6,515 nucleotides of DNA from an uncultured Prevotellaceae bacterium (GTDB lineage Bacteria; Bacteroidota; Bacteroidia; Bacteroidales; Bacteroidaceae). The notes under the pieces are model-generated. The model was not told where the DNA came from, searched no databases, and saw only the letters and a list, made by a program, of their open reading frames with translations. The stretch is taken from positions 1-6,515 of the forward strand of contig CATXZX010000110.1 in NCBI GenBank assembly GCA_958404085.1. Reading direction: 5' to 3'. Within the stretch, counting starts at the first letter, position 1, and every line of letters starts with the position of its first letter. Position numbers and translations under genes: made by a program. Below are positions 1-6,453 of the stretch, in pieces.

Positions 1-655
1 GTATGTTGAGGCGCGCCGTGACCTGTTTGCGCTGTATGTCAGGGTAGAGTTGCATGTCGTCCACGTATACGGAGTCGAGGGCAATCAGCTTGATGTCACC
101 AATGGCGCCGTTCCAGTTGATTTGCGTGAACTCGGTGTGCATGTGATTCCACTTGTGAGTGTCGTATTGGTAACGGTTGTCTATGAGCAAGTCGATGATG
201 TTGGTTTGTCCCGCTTTCAGATAGTTTGTCAGATCGTGTACGTGGGGTACGGTCAGATAGTCCTGCCTGTTCACCTCCTTGCGTCCGCGGTAGATGGCTG
301 TGAGCCAGTGGGCGCGTTCCAGGTACAAGTGGATGAGTTTACCCTTCCATTGGGTGGGAATCTGTACGTGTTTGCGGTACCAGGCCGGTGCCATGTACTC
401 GTATTTGCGGGTGAGCCGGTCTACGTATTTGTAGGGGTTACGGTGACCGATGTCGTGTGCGTCCGTAATACCCGGCAGGGTAATGGTGGAATGCAGTTTA
501 TCGTCACCGCGTATTTCCACGCCGGCGCGACGGAAGTCCATTACGTCGGCTTCGAATTCCCAAGTTCCCGAAAGATCCATTTCCTGTTGGGCACTGGCTT
601 CCGGAGTCCATAGTAGTAAGGTCAACAATGTAGCTATACAATATGTATGTTTCAT
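1..655 (-). CDS. Glycoside hydrolase family 2 protein, secreted (N-terminal 218 residues, cut by left edge)
   Basis: Reading leftwards from the ATG at 653-655 the frame stays open to the window edge, giving 218 residues and one extra base. Residues 1-22 form a signal peptide (basic start, Leu-rich core, ending ASA before QQ), so the protein is exported. Residues 28-150 match the GH2 sugar-binding jelly-roll domain: LSGTWEF near 28, LTRKYEY near 81, AWYRKHVQIP near 91, LYLERAHWLTAIY near 110 and a His-Asp-Leu-Thr turn near 140. NWNGAIGDIKL near 180 followed by VYVDDMQLYPD is the usual passage into the second domain. The TIM barrel with the two catalytic glutamates lies outside the window, so the substrate (galactoside, glucuronide, mannoside or other) cannot be told. 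It is divergent from the tRNA and sulfatase. Family assignment is by recognised motifs, not a search. Confidence 0.85.
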   Translation of the reverse strand, partial: MKHTYCIATLLTLLLWTPEASAQQEMDLSGTWEFEADVMDFRRAGVEIRGDDKLHSTITLPGITDAHDIGHRNPYKYVDRLTRKYEYMAPAWYRKHVQIPTQWKGKLIHLYLERAHWLTAIYRGRKEVNRQDYLTVPHVHDLTNYLKAGQTNIIDLLIDNRYQYDTHKWNHMHTEFTQINWNGAIGDIKLIALDSVYVDDMQLYPDIQRKQVTARLNI

Positions 656-787
656 AAGGGCAGGAATATTTAGAAAAAATCATCCAGTTATCTTACTTGT
701 CGGCTCATTGAATTATTTTCCGCAACTTTAAAGTTGAAATCAAATAAATTAGGGCAACTATCCAACGGGTCAGACCGAAAAGAGCCG

Positions 788-819
788 TAAAGTTAACTAT
801 AATCTCTGGAAATGCCAAA
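788..819 (-). promoter_or_regulatory. Candidate promoter of the GH2 gene
   Basis: On the minus strand a TTTG (816-819) is followed after 20 nt by TAACTTTA (788-795), one mismatch from the Bacteroidota -7 consensus TAnnTTTG. It faces the GH2 start at 655 and would give a 5' leader of about 125 nt. The spacing is right but the final -7 base is wrong, and nothing closer to the gene fits better. Confidence 0.4.
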
Positions 820-830
820 GAAATAGAGGC

Positions 831-851
831 GAATGTATTCGTAATATATTC
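831..851. promoter_or_regulatory. Imperfect dyad in the divergent intergenic region
   Basis: GAATGTATT (831-839) and AATATATTC (843-851) form an inverted repeat of 9-base arms around a 3-base centre with one mismatched position. It lies 12 nt upstream of the candidate GH2 -33 element and about 43 nt upstream of the tRNA -33 element. It could be an operator, but AT-rich DNA produces such dyads by chance. Confidence 0.2.
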
Positions 852-893
852 ATAAACCGTTTAGACCGTTTTGCCGAACTTCTTTTATGAATG

Positions 894-925
894 TTTGCGC
901 GAAATAGAAAAATAGCGTATCTTTG
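894..925 (+). promoter_or_regulatory. Promoter of the tRNA-Leu gene
   Basis: TTTG at 894-897 and TATCTTTG at 918-925 are separated by 20 nt. Both elements match the Bacteroidota primary sigma factor consensus (TTTG, 19-21 nt, TAnnTTTG) exactly. Transcription should begin near 931, about 9 nt before the mature tRNA. Confidence 0.8.
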
Positions 926-939
926 CAACACATTTAGTA

Positions 940-1021
940 GCGCTTGTGGCGAAATTGGTAGACGCGCCAGACTTAGGATCTGGTGATTTCGGTCGTGTAG
1001 GTTCGAGTCCTATCAGGCGCA
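940..1021 (+). tRNA. tRNA-Leu (anticodon UAG)
   Basis: The 82-nt gene folds as a class II tRNA. The acceptor stem pairs 940-946 with 1014-1020 over 7 bp, with A1021 as discriminator base. The anticodon stem CCAGA (967-971) pairs with TCTGG (979-983) around the loop CTTAGGA, so the anticodon is TAG (974-976), decoding CUA and by wobble other CUN codons. A long variable arm follows 983, and the T loop TTCGAGT is present. The D arm carries the sequence AATTGGTAGACGC usual for leucine tRNAs. CCA is not encoded (1022-1024 is CGA), so the end must be added after transcription. It has its own promoter and terminator. Confidence 0.96.
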
Positions 1022-1030
1022 CGAAGAGAG

Positions 1031-1064
1031 AGCCTTAACTGTTCCATGCAGTTAGGGCTTTTTT
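1031..1064 (+). terminator. Intrinsic terminator after tRNA-Leu
   Basis: AGCCTTAACTG (1031-1041) pairs with CAGTTAGGGCT (1049-1059) over 11 bp with one G-U pair, around a 7-nt loop, followed by six T (1059-1064). It ends the tRNA transcript 29 nt before the sulfatase start codon. Confidence 0.9.
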
Positions 1065-1093
1065 GCTTGTAATTTTTAAATCGAAAAGAGATT

Positions 1094-2578
1094 ATGAAAG
1101 GAAGAATGGTTTTTACCGGAATGTTGGCGGGCGTTTCGTTGGCGGCTGTTTCCCAGGTTGTTCAGCGTCCCCGGAACATCGTTGTCATTGTGGCTGACGA
1201 TCTCGGATACGGTGACTTGAGTTGTTACGGAACAACGTCGTTGAAAACACCTGGCATGGACCGCCTGGCTAATGAAGGACTTCGTTTTACGCAGGGTTAT
1301 GCTACGGCAGCTACGTCTACGCCCAGCCGTTATTCGTTGCTGACCGGCTTGTATCCCTGGAGCAATCCGAATGCTAAAATACTGCCCGGCAATGCGGCAC
1401 TGATTATCGATATGCAGCAAATAACGCTCCCCAAAATGCTGAAACAGGCCGGTTATGTGACCGGAACAGTGGGTAAATGGCACCTGGGACTCGGAAATGG
1501 CGACGTAGACTGGAACCGACGTGTATCACCGGGTGCTAAGGAGGTTGGATATGACTATTCGTTTATACAGGCGGCCACGAACGACAGAGTGCCGTGTATT
1601 TTCATAGAAAACGGTATGGGTGTCGGACTCGAAAAAAACGACCCGTTGCGTGTCAGTTATCGTGAGAATTTTCCCGGAGAGCCTACGGGAAAGGACAACC
1701 CCGAACTGCTTCGCATGCATCCCAGTGTCGGACATGCCGGATCCATCGTAAACGGTGTGCCACGCATCGGCTTTCAGACCGGAGGCCGTGCCGCGCAGTG
1801 GAAGGACGAAGAAATGGCCGAACTTTTCCTTGAAAAAGCAAAAAAGTTTGTGGCCGACCATGCGGACAAACCTTTCTTTCTTTATTACGGGCTGCATCAG
1901 CCCCACGTTCCGCGCGTGCCCAACGAACGCTTTGCCGGAAAATCGGGGATGGGACCGCGCGGCGATGTGATTCTTGAGGCCGACTGGTGCGTTTCGGAGT
2001 TTCTGAAGGAACTGGACCGGCGCGGACTAAGCGAAAATACCTTGGTTATCCTGACAAGCGACAACGGGCCTGTGTTGGACGACGGTTATAAAGATGAGGC
2101 CGTAGAGCTGGTGGGTAACCATAAACCAGCGGGGCCGTATCGCGGATGGAAGACCTCGTTGTACACCGGAGGTACGTGCGTTCCGTTTATGGTGCGATGG
2201 CCGAAGGTGGTGAAGCCGGGTGTTTCGGACGTCATGGTCTGCCAGATGGATTTGTTGGCTTCGTTGGCTGCGCTGACGGGAGGAACTTATGCCGACCGCA
2301 CCGATAGTCAGAACACGCTCCCGGCCTTTTTGGGTATGGCCGGCGGAGGACGGACCGAACTGGTAACGGAAGGAATGTTCAACTATGCGTTCAGGCAGGG
2401 CGACTGGGTCATGATACCTCCTTATCCGGGACATAATTTGCAATATCAGCTCTTTAATGTGAAGGATGACCCCGGCCAAACCAAAAATCTGGCTTCCGAA
2501 CAGCCGCAACGGCTGCGCCGGATGATGATGCGCTTCGAGCATCTGAAGCGCGAGACGCAGAAGCGGACGGATTATTGA
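1094..2578 (+). CDS. Secreted sulfatase, family S1 type (Ser-type formylglycine)
   Basis: This 494-residue protein has the full arylsulfatase/alkaline-phosphatase-fold signature and hydrolyses sulfate esters, probably on a glycan, in the periplasm or at the cell surface. Residues 1-20 look like a signal peptide (MKGR, then a hydrophobic stretch ending AAVS). ADDLGYGD (34-41) supplies the metal-binding Asp35 and Asp36. S75-T-P-S-R79 is the sulfatase signature with Ser instead of Cys at the formylglycine position, which in family members is activated by the anaerobic radical-SAM maturase anSME. GKWHLG (127-132) holds Lys128 and His130. His268, Asp323/Asn324 (TSDNG) and Lys353 complete the expected active site. 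Length is normal and no key residue is missing. The subfamily and sulfate position cannot be assigned by eye. The ATG at 1094 is the only start in front of a signal peptide. A PagL-like gene follows 20 nt downstream. Confidence 0.95.
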   Translation: MKGRMVFTGMLAGVSLAAVSQVVQRPRNIVVIVADDLGYGDLSCYGTTSLKTPGMDRLANEGLRFTQGYATAATSTPSRYSLLTGLYPWSNPNAKILPGNAALIIDMQQITLPKMLKQAGYVTGTVGKWHLGLGNGDVDWNRRVSPGAKEVGYDYSFIQAATNDRVPCIFIENGMGVGLEKNDPLRVSYRENFPGEPTGKDNPELLRMHPSVGHAGSIVNGVPRIGFQTGGRAAQWKDEEMAELFLEKAKKFVADHADKPFFLYYGLHQPHVPRVPNERFAGKSGMGPRGDVILEADWCVSEFLKELDRRGLSENTLVILTSDNGPVLDDGYKDEAVELVGNHKPAGPYRGWKTSLYTGGTCVPFMVRWPKVVKPGVSDVMVCQMDLLASLAALTGGTYADRTDSQNTLPAFLGMAGGGRTELVTEGMFNYAFRQGDWVMIPPYPGHNLQYQLFNVKDDPGQTKNLASEQPQRLRRMMMRFEHLKRETQKRTDY

Positions 2579-2598
2579 GTTTTCTTTTTGACATAACG

Positions 2599-3852
2599 AT
2601 GCGGAGACGGGTCTTATCTTTGTTCCTTTGTCTTGTGGAAGCTCTGTATGGATTGTCACAGTCCAGACAGATAGCGCAGACTACGGATGTCGGAACAAAC
2701 GATACGGCCCTTGTTTCGTCCGGAACACAGTTGCTCCCCCTCGACCTGAACCGGGTGGAACACGGTGCGGAACTGATGGCTGTTCCGGCGTACATATTTC
2801 CGACTCACGCGTTTCTGAAAGGCCATAACGCAACGGGTAAACCGATTCGTTCCGCCTTCTCGGCCCATGTGCGGTATGCGTTCCGTTATCCCGGAAACAC
2901 AGCCGTTGGAAAGTTTTACGGATGTCCGGCGCAGGGGGTGGGAGCCGGTTTGCTCCGTTTCGGCGAACGGCGGCAAGTAGGGTCGCCTTTTGTTTTCTAC
3001 CTGTACCAGGAAGCACAGCTGGCACGTCTGAGTACGCGTCTGACGGCCCGTTACGAATGGAACTTAGGTATGTCGTTCGGCTGGCATCCCTATGATTCGG
3101 ATGCCAATCCATACAATCGCACGATCGGGTCGCGTGTGAACGCCTCGCTAGGGGCTTCTTTGTATCTCGACTACGCACTGACGAAGCATATCGCGCTTCG
3201 TTCGGGCATTTTGCTGAACCATTATTCGAACGGAAATACCGCTATGCCGAACGCGGGCCTTAATACGATAGGCCTGCGGATGGGTGTTGTCTACCGGCAG
3301 TCATCCGGGATGGAGAAAGAGGCCGGCCCTTTCGCGGCCGGGGTCGTCTGTCCTTCTTTCCGGCCCTATGTAAACTACGATGTGACAGTGTTCGGCGCAT
3401 GGCGCAGGAAAAATTTCTATCGAGGGGGCGAAGGTTTCGCCTCACCCTGTAGGTATGGTGTGTCGGGCATTCAGTTCGCTCCCATGTATAACGTATCCCG
3501 TCGCGTCCGCCTGGGACTTTCGTTGGACGGCGTGTACGATGTGAGTGCCAATCTCCGTACCGATTCCGATACGCCGGAACGTGGCAGCGTTTCGGACCGT
3601 TTTGCGCTGGGCCTTTCGGGCCGGGCCGAGTTTGTCATGCCTTTCTTTATCATCGGGGCCGGTTACGGCCGCCACGTCCTGTACGGCAGTTCGGATGTAC
3701 GCGGCTGGTATCAGGTATTGACGCTCAAAGCGGCTGTCACGTACAACGCTTACCTTCATGTCGGCTATAACCTGAAGGACCTCAAGGAACCCAATTACCT
3801 GATGCTGGGTGTGGGATACCGCTTTAACAACCGTTCTCCGTTGCGCCTGTAA
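2599..3852 (+). CDS. PagL-like acyloxyacyl hydrolase homologue, outer-membrane beta-barrel
   Basis: The protein has 417 residues from the ATG at 2599. A TTG at 2575 in the same frame overlaps the sulfatase stop, but it would put eight residues in front of a good signal peptide (MRRRVLSLFLCLVEALYG, cleaved near residue 20), so ATG is preferred. Residues 60-235 resemble Bacteroidales proteins annotated as acyloxyacyl hydrolase or lipid A 3-O-deacylase: YIFPTHAFLKG, then a run of amphipathic strands, then HYSNGNTAMPNAGLN, where His208 and Ser210 fit the PagL catalytic His-x-Ser pair. Residues 240-417 are a second strand-rich part ending VGYRFNN, close to an outer-membrane C-terminus. Known PagL enzymes are about 150-170 residues, so this is more than twice as long. 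It would remove an acyl chain from lipid A. It is probably co-transcribed with the sulfatase, with no obvious functional link. Catalytic activity is an inference. Confidence 0.75.
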   Translation: MRRRVLSLFLCLVEALYGLSQSRQIAQTTDVGTNDTALVSSGTQLLPLDLNRVEHGAELMAVPAYIFPTHAFLKGHNATGKPIRSAFSAHVRYAFRYPGNTAVGKFYGCPAQGVGAGLLRFGERRQVGSPFVFYLYQEAQLARLSTRLTARYEWNLGMSFGWHPYDSDANPYNRTIGSRVNASLGASLYLDYALTKHIALRSGILLNHYSNGNTAMPNAGLNTIGLRMGVVYRQSSGMEKEAGPFAAGVVCPSFRPYVNYDVTVFGAWRRKNFYRGGEGFASPCRYGVSGIQFAPMYNVSRRVRLGLSLDGVYDVSANLRTDSDTPERGSVSDRFALGLSGRAEFVMPFFIIGAGYGRHVLYGSSDVRGWYQVLTLKAAVTYNAYLHVGYNLKDLKEPNYLMLGVGYRFNNRSPLRL

Positions 3853-3890
3853 CGGCTTTACGGCCGTCCGGTAGCCTGGCCGGAGGCGGA

Positions 3891-5075
3891 CTACTGAAGT
3901 CTGTATTTGAGGAAAAAGGCTCGGGTAAAAAAGAGCATCAGCAACATGCCTGCTACCTGCGAGGCAGCCGTAAACCAAAAGGCTGTCGAGAAACCGACAT
4001 ACTCTATGATGATTCCGCCGAACAGAATGCCGAGTCCTATGCCGACGTCCCACGACGTAAGAATGGACGAATTGGCGGTGCCGCGCTGGTCGTTGCGTGC
4101 CAGCGAGATGAACATATTGAGAAAAGCCGGGTACATGCGCCCGTTTCCCAGACCTATCAGGACGGCTGCAGCGTAGTAGGCCCATACACCCGGAGAGAGG
4201 GCGAACAGAACGTATCCCAGCGAACTCAGTGCGGTTCCCTGGATGGCGTTCTCCGTCAGTTTGCCTTCGCGCAGCGAACGGGCACCGTAGAGCCGCGATG
4301 CCACGAGGCCGCCCGACAGCAGCGCGAAAAACGCACCCGTACCGTCAGTGATGCCGAGTTGGACCTTGCCGTACAGGGCTACGTAGTTGCTCATGACGCC
4401 CCAGCACAGTCCGAAGAGCATGATGTTGAGGGCCAGCAACCACGCGCGGGTCAGGAAAAAATGGTCGAGGCTCATGGGCGGACGCTCTACGCGCGGGCGT
4501 TTGCGTAGTTTGATGGATGCGGCGCAGGCAAAGCCCGCCAGGGCCACTGCCAGCGCTATCCAGAACAGGATGCCGAAGTTGTCCGTAGCACCGTAAATCC
4601 AGATTCCGGCCGACGGGGCGATGGCCATGGCCAGGTTGTTGCTGAGGCCGTAGAATCCGATGCCCTCGTTGCGGCGCGCCGAGGGCAGGACGTCGATGGC
4701 CACCGTGCTGTTGGCCACGGTGGTGGCGCCGAAGGGCAGGCCGTGGAGTGTACGTACAATGGCGAACATCAGGAGTGTGCCGGCGCCTATGTAACCTGCA
4801 AAGCAGATGAAGAAAGCGAAGAAACAAACCATCAGAACCTTGTGGCGGTCGAAGGAATCGACGATGAACCCGCTGAACGGACGGACCACCATGCCGGCTA
4901 TGACGTAGCCAGAGAGTACGATACCGATGACATCCTTGTCGGCATGAAACTGTTCGGCCAGGTAGATGGGCAGCAGCGGCGTCAGCAGATAAAACGAGAA
5001 GAACATCATGAAGTTGGCGCACATGGCCTTGCAATACTCCGGATTCCAAAGGGCTTCTTTCTGCTTGTTTGTCAT
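3891..5075 (-). CDS. Major facilitator superfamily transporter (DHA1-like, 12 TM)
   Basis: This 394-residue membrane protein has the usual MFS length and about twelve hydrophobic segments, six on each side of a basic central loop (KLRKRPRVERPP, 189-200). The loop between TM2 and TM3 carries a motif-A-like sequence, GFIVDSFDRHK (69-79), with Asp73, Asp76 and Arg77. GNGRMYPAFLN (310-320) and GTANSSILTSWDVGIGLG (332-349) around TM10-TM11 resemble the YfcJ/AraJ-type efflux families. It should exchange a small solute across the inner membrane by proton coupling; the substrate cannot be read from sequence. The ATG at 5073-5075 follows an A-rich leader, as usual in Bacteroidota. It converges on the PagL-like gene with 38 nt between stop codons, and has its own promoter, so it is probably monocistronic. 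Confidence 0.9.
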   Translation of the reverse strand: MTNKQKEALWNPEYCKAMCANFMMFFSFYLLTPLLPIYLAEQFHADKDVIGIVLSGYVIAGMVVRPFSGFIVDSFDRHKVLMVCFFAFFICFAGYIGAGTLLMFAIVRTLHGLPFGATTVANSTVAIDVLPSARRNEGIGFYGLSNNLAMAIAPSAGIWIYGATDNFGILFWIALAVALAGFACAASIKLRKRPRVERPPMSLDHFFLTRAWLLALNIMLFGLCWGVMSNYVALYGKVQLGITDGTGAFFALLSGGLVASRLYGARSLREGKLTENAIQGTALSSLGYVLFALSPGVWAYYAAAVLIGLGNGRMYPAFLNMFISLARNDQRGTANSSILTSWDVGIGLGILFGGIIIEYVGFSTAFWFTAASQVAGMLLMLFFTRAFFLKYRLQ

Positions 5076-5131
5076 TTTTTTGTCGTGTTTTGGAGGGAAG
5101 GGGCTGGCTTCCCGGTTCTCCTTACAAGATG

Positions 5132-5162
5132 CAAAGTTACACTTTCGGAGATAGATGTCAAA
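5132..5162 (-). promoter_or_regulatory. Promoter of the MFS transporter gene
   Basis: On the minus strand TTTG (5159-5162, inside TTTTGAC) is followed after 19 nt by TAACTTTG (5132-5139), an exact match to the Bacteroidota -33/-7 pattern. Transcription should start near 5125, leaving a leader of about 50 nt. This makes the MFS gene independent of the fic gene upstream on the same strand. Confidence 0.75.
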
Positions 5163-5285
5163 ATAAAGCGCTCCTTTCTCTGTGCCCTCCGGTCCGGTTT
5201 ATGATAAAGAAAGCGGAACGACTGGAGGTGAATGTACAAAATGGGATTCCGTTTCGCTGTTATTCGAATTTCGGGCCGTCGGGAA

Positions 5286-6080
5286 TTACTCTCCGGCGAT
5301 TATTTCCCATGTCCCTCCCTTGTCGGGACCTATCCGTCTGATTATTCCCTGCGCTTTCAGCTTTGCCAGTTGTTTTTCCACTCCTTTGGCTGAGATACCG
5401 ATGGATTCAGCGAGCGACTTTGCACTATGACGGGGATTCTCTTTGAGCAATGCCGTGATTCTGTCGGCCGTGTTGATTTTATCTTTATCGGCAGGTAATT
5501 CACCGGTTGACTTCTCGAATGCTGCGATGTCGTTTGCCAGATGACGTTCCATAGTCCCGGTCATGAATCTTCGGAAGATGTCGGGATTATCCGATTCCCT
5601 TGTGTCAACCAGTGCCTTGATGTATTCTTCTTTGTCGTCTGCAAAAATTCGTGACGGGATAAGATTGTATTCAAACTGGAGCCAGTTCATCAGCAGTCTT
5701 GCCATGCGTCCGTTTCCGTCGGCCCACGGGTGGATAGTGACAAGATTGAAATGTGCGTCGAAACTCATGTCATACAGTTCCTGCATACTCATCCGGTCGG
5801 AGGCGCGGCGCTGCAGGTTCAGGTCAGTGCAGAACTCCGCCAGACGAGACGGCACCTTGTTGAAACCCATATAGGATTTTCCGCCGACTCCGGCTGTTAC
5901 ATTGAGCAGTCGTAAATCTCCGGTGGCCGAAGAGAAATCGCCCAGTATGGTGTGATAGACGGTCCCGGTGTTTTTTATCGTAAGGGCTGACAATTCTTTC
6001 AACCGTTCGACGGTCACATCCGAATGTTGTCGGGCAAAATCCAATGTCCGTTCGTATGCGGCTTTCAGGTCGAGGTTCAT
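5286..6080 (-). CDS. Fic-domain AMP-transferase core with C-terminal winged helix (5' part frameshifted off)
   Basis: This 264-residue frame holds the Fic catalytic core. HPWADGNGRMAR (117-128, DNA 5697-5732) fits the Fic motif HxFx[D/E]GNGRxxR with Trp for Phe. His117 is the catalytic base, Asp121 binds Mg2+ and Arg128 the phosphates. Fic enzymes typically transfer AMP from ATP to Ser, Thr or Tyr hydroxyls of target proteins. The flap region lies near GGKSYMGFNKVPSRL (66-80). Residues 204-262 form a winged helix-turn-helix (NTADRITALLKEN, then SAKSLAESIGISAKGVEKQL), suggesting DNA binding or autoregulation. The ATG at 6080 is unlikely to be the original start: the frame continues upstream with GIALKGKSLIEQH, which is conserved Fic sequence, and the true N-terminus lies in another frame at 6107-6280. 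Repairing one base gives 331 residues, usual for this family. The gene may be a pseudogene, may reinitiate here, or may contain a sequencing error. Confidence 0.85.
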   Translation of the reverse strand: MNLDLKAAYERTLDFARQHSDVTVERLKELSALTIKNTGTVYHTILGDFSSATGDLRLLNVTAGVGGKSYMGFNKVPSRLAEFCTDLNLQRRASDRMSMQELYDMSFDAHFNLVTIHPWADGNGRMARLLMNWLQFEYNLIPSRIFADDKEEYIKALVDTRESDNPDIFRRFMTGTMERHLANDIAAFEKSTGELPADKDKINTADRITALLKENPRHSAKSLAESIGISAKGVEKQLAKLKAQGIIRRIGPDKGGTWEIIAGE

Positions 6081-6106
6081 ATGCTGTTCAATAAGACTTT
6101 TGCCTT

Positions 6107-6280
6107 TCAGTGCAATGCCGTTTCGAACATAATCTGATTTTCGAGTTCGGTGATGGTGGAACCCTCGATGGCCGTAGAGTGCGTGATGATGGAATACAGA
6201 TAAAACTTGTCGTAATCCAGCTGGCGGTCTATGCCAAGTGTGCGGTATCTCCCTACCAGTTCTTCCAATTTACTTTTCAT
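6107..6280 (-). pseudogene. 5' part of the fic gene with the inhibitory helix, out of frame with the core
   Basis: From the ATG at 6278-6280 a 57-codon frame begins MKSKLEELVGRYRTLGID and includes STAIEGS, where S35-T-A-I-E39-G40 fits the class II Fic inhibitory motif [S/T]xxxE[G/N]. The frame then reads ENQIMFE (47-53) and, after Glu53, passes to TALH and a stop at 6107-6109. The other frame continues from the same place as GIALKGKSLIEQHMNLDL, which is what a Fic protein should have next. Adding one base in the TTT run at 6121-6123 (plus strand; an A run on the gene strand) gives FENGIALKG and an unbroken 331-residue protein spanning 5286-6280. The break therefore looks like a one-base deletion in a short homopolymer. 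Whether it is a real mutation or a read error cannot be decided here. Confidence 0.8.
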
Positions 6281-6295
6281 CGCAGTATTTTTCTG

Positions 6296-6303
6296 TAAAG
6301 ATA
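6296..6303 (-). promoter_or_regulatory. Candidate -7 element of the fic promoter
   Basis: TATCTTTA on the minus strand is one mismatch from TAnnTTTG and lies 16 nt in front of the fic ATG at 6280, so the leader would be only about 9 nt. No TTTG is present 19-21 nt upstream. That space is taken by the AGTAGGGAGAAA repeats, so the promoter may depend on a protein bound there. Confidence 0.3.
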
Positions 6304-6308
6304 GACAT

Positions 6309-6362
6309 TTTCTCCCTACTATATTACGTTTTTCTCCCTACTTTTTGCCGTTTCTCTCTACT
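6309..6362 (-). repeat. Three phased 12-bp direct repeats (AGTAGGGAGAAA) upstream of fic
   Basis: On the minus (gene) strand AGTAGGGAGAAA occurs at 6309-6320 and 6331-6342, and AGTAGAGAGAAA at 6351-6362. Start-to-start distances are 22 and 20 nt, close to two helical turns, so all three face the same side of the DNA. The first copy begins 6 nt upstream of the candidate -7 element. Such iterons in front of a gene are typical operators. The Fic protein's own winged helix is one possible binder, but that is only inference. Confidence 0.7.
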
Positions 6363-6366
6363 GTCG

Positions 6367-6436
6367 GCGGGACAAGTTGCAAAAGAACACGGAGTTATTT
6401 AGAAAAAGCACGGACTTTTTTTGAAATACCTCGGAG
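6367..6436. repeat. Degenerate 21-nt periodic array
   Basis: On the plus strand CACGGAG (6388-6394), CACGGAC (6409-6415) and CTCGGAG (6430-6436) lie exactly 21 nt apart, and a weaker unit GCGGGAC fits at 6367-6373. The core GGA[G/C] thus appears four times in exact phase. Between the cores the sequence is A/T-rich and only partly conserved. No open reading frame explains the period. Its function is unknown; a protein-binding array is the simplest reading. Confidence 0.5.
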
Positions 6437-6453
6437 ATATTTCCCGAAATACC

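Noticed and set aside
50..613. A long open frame on the plus strand
   Set aside because: It is the reverse complement of the GH2 coding region, whose minus-strand translation has a signal peptide and clear family motifs. The plus-strand translation matches nothing recognisable.
2575..2577. TTG start for the PagL-like gene, overlapping the sulfatase stop
   Set aside because: It would place MSFLFDIT before a complete signal peptide; the ATG at 2599 gives a normal basic N-terminus.
2027..3178. Several minus-strand open frames under the sulfatase and PagL-like genes
   Set aside because: They overlap recognisable plus-strand genes and translate to Arg- and Ser-rich sequence without domains or plausible starts.
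3861..3884. GC-rich inverted repeats between the convergent PagL-like and MFS genes (TCCGG/CCGGA, CGGCC/GGCCG)
   Set aside because: Arms of only 5 bp and no T run on either strand, so this is not supported as an intrinsic terminator.
4345..5049. A 234-codon minus-strand frame inside the MFS gene
   Set aside because: It is the shifted frame of the MFS gene; its His/Arg/Pro-rich translation is a typical GC-rich shadow.
6115..6130. Programmed -1 frameshift in fic
   Set aside because: No slippery heptamer of the type X XXY YYZ and no obvious stimulatory hairpin; a simple homopolymer deletion explains the data better.
6309..6436. CRISPR array
   Set aside because: The repeated units are only 7-12 nt, degenerate, and the period of 20-22 nt is too short for repeat plus spacer; no cas genes are present.
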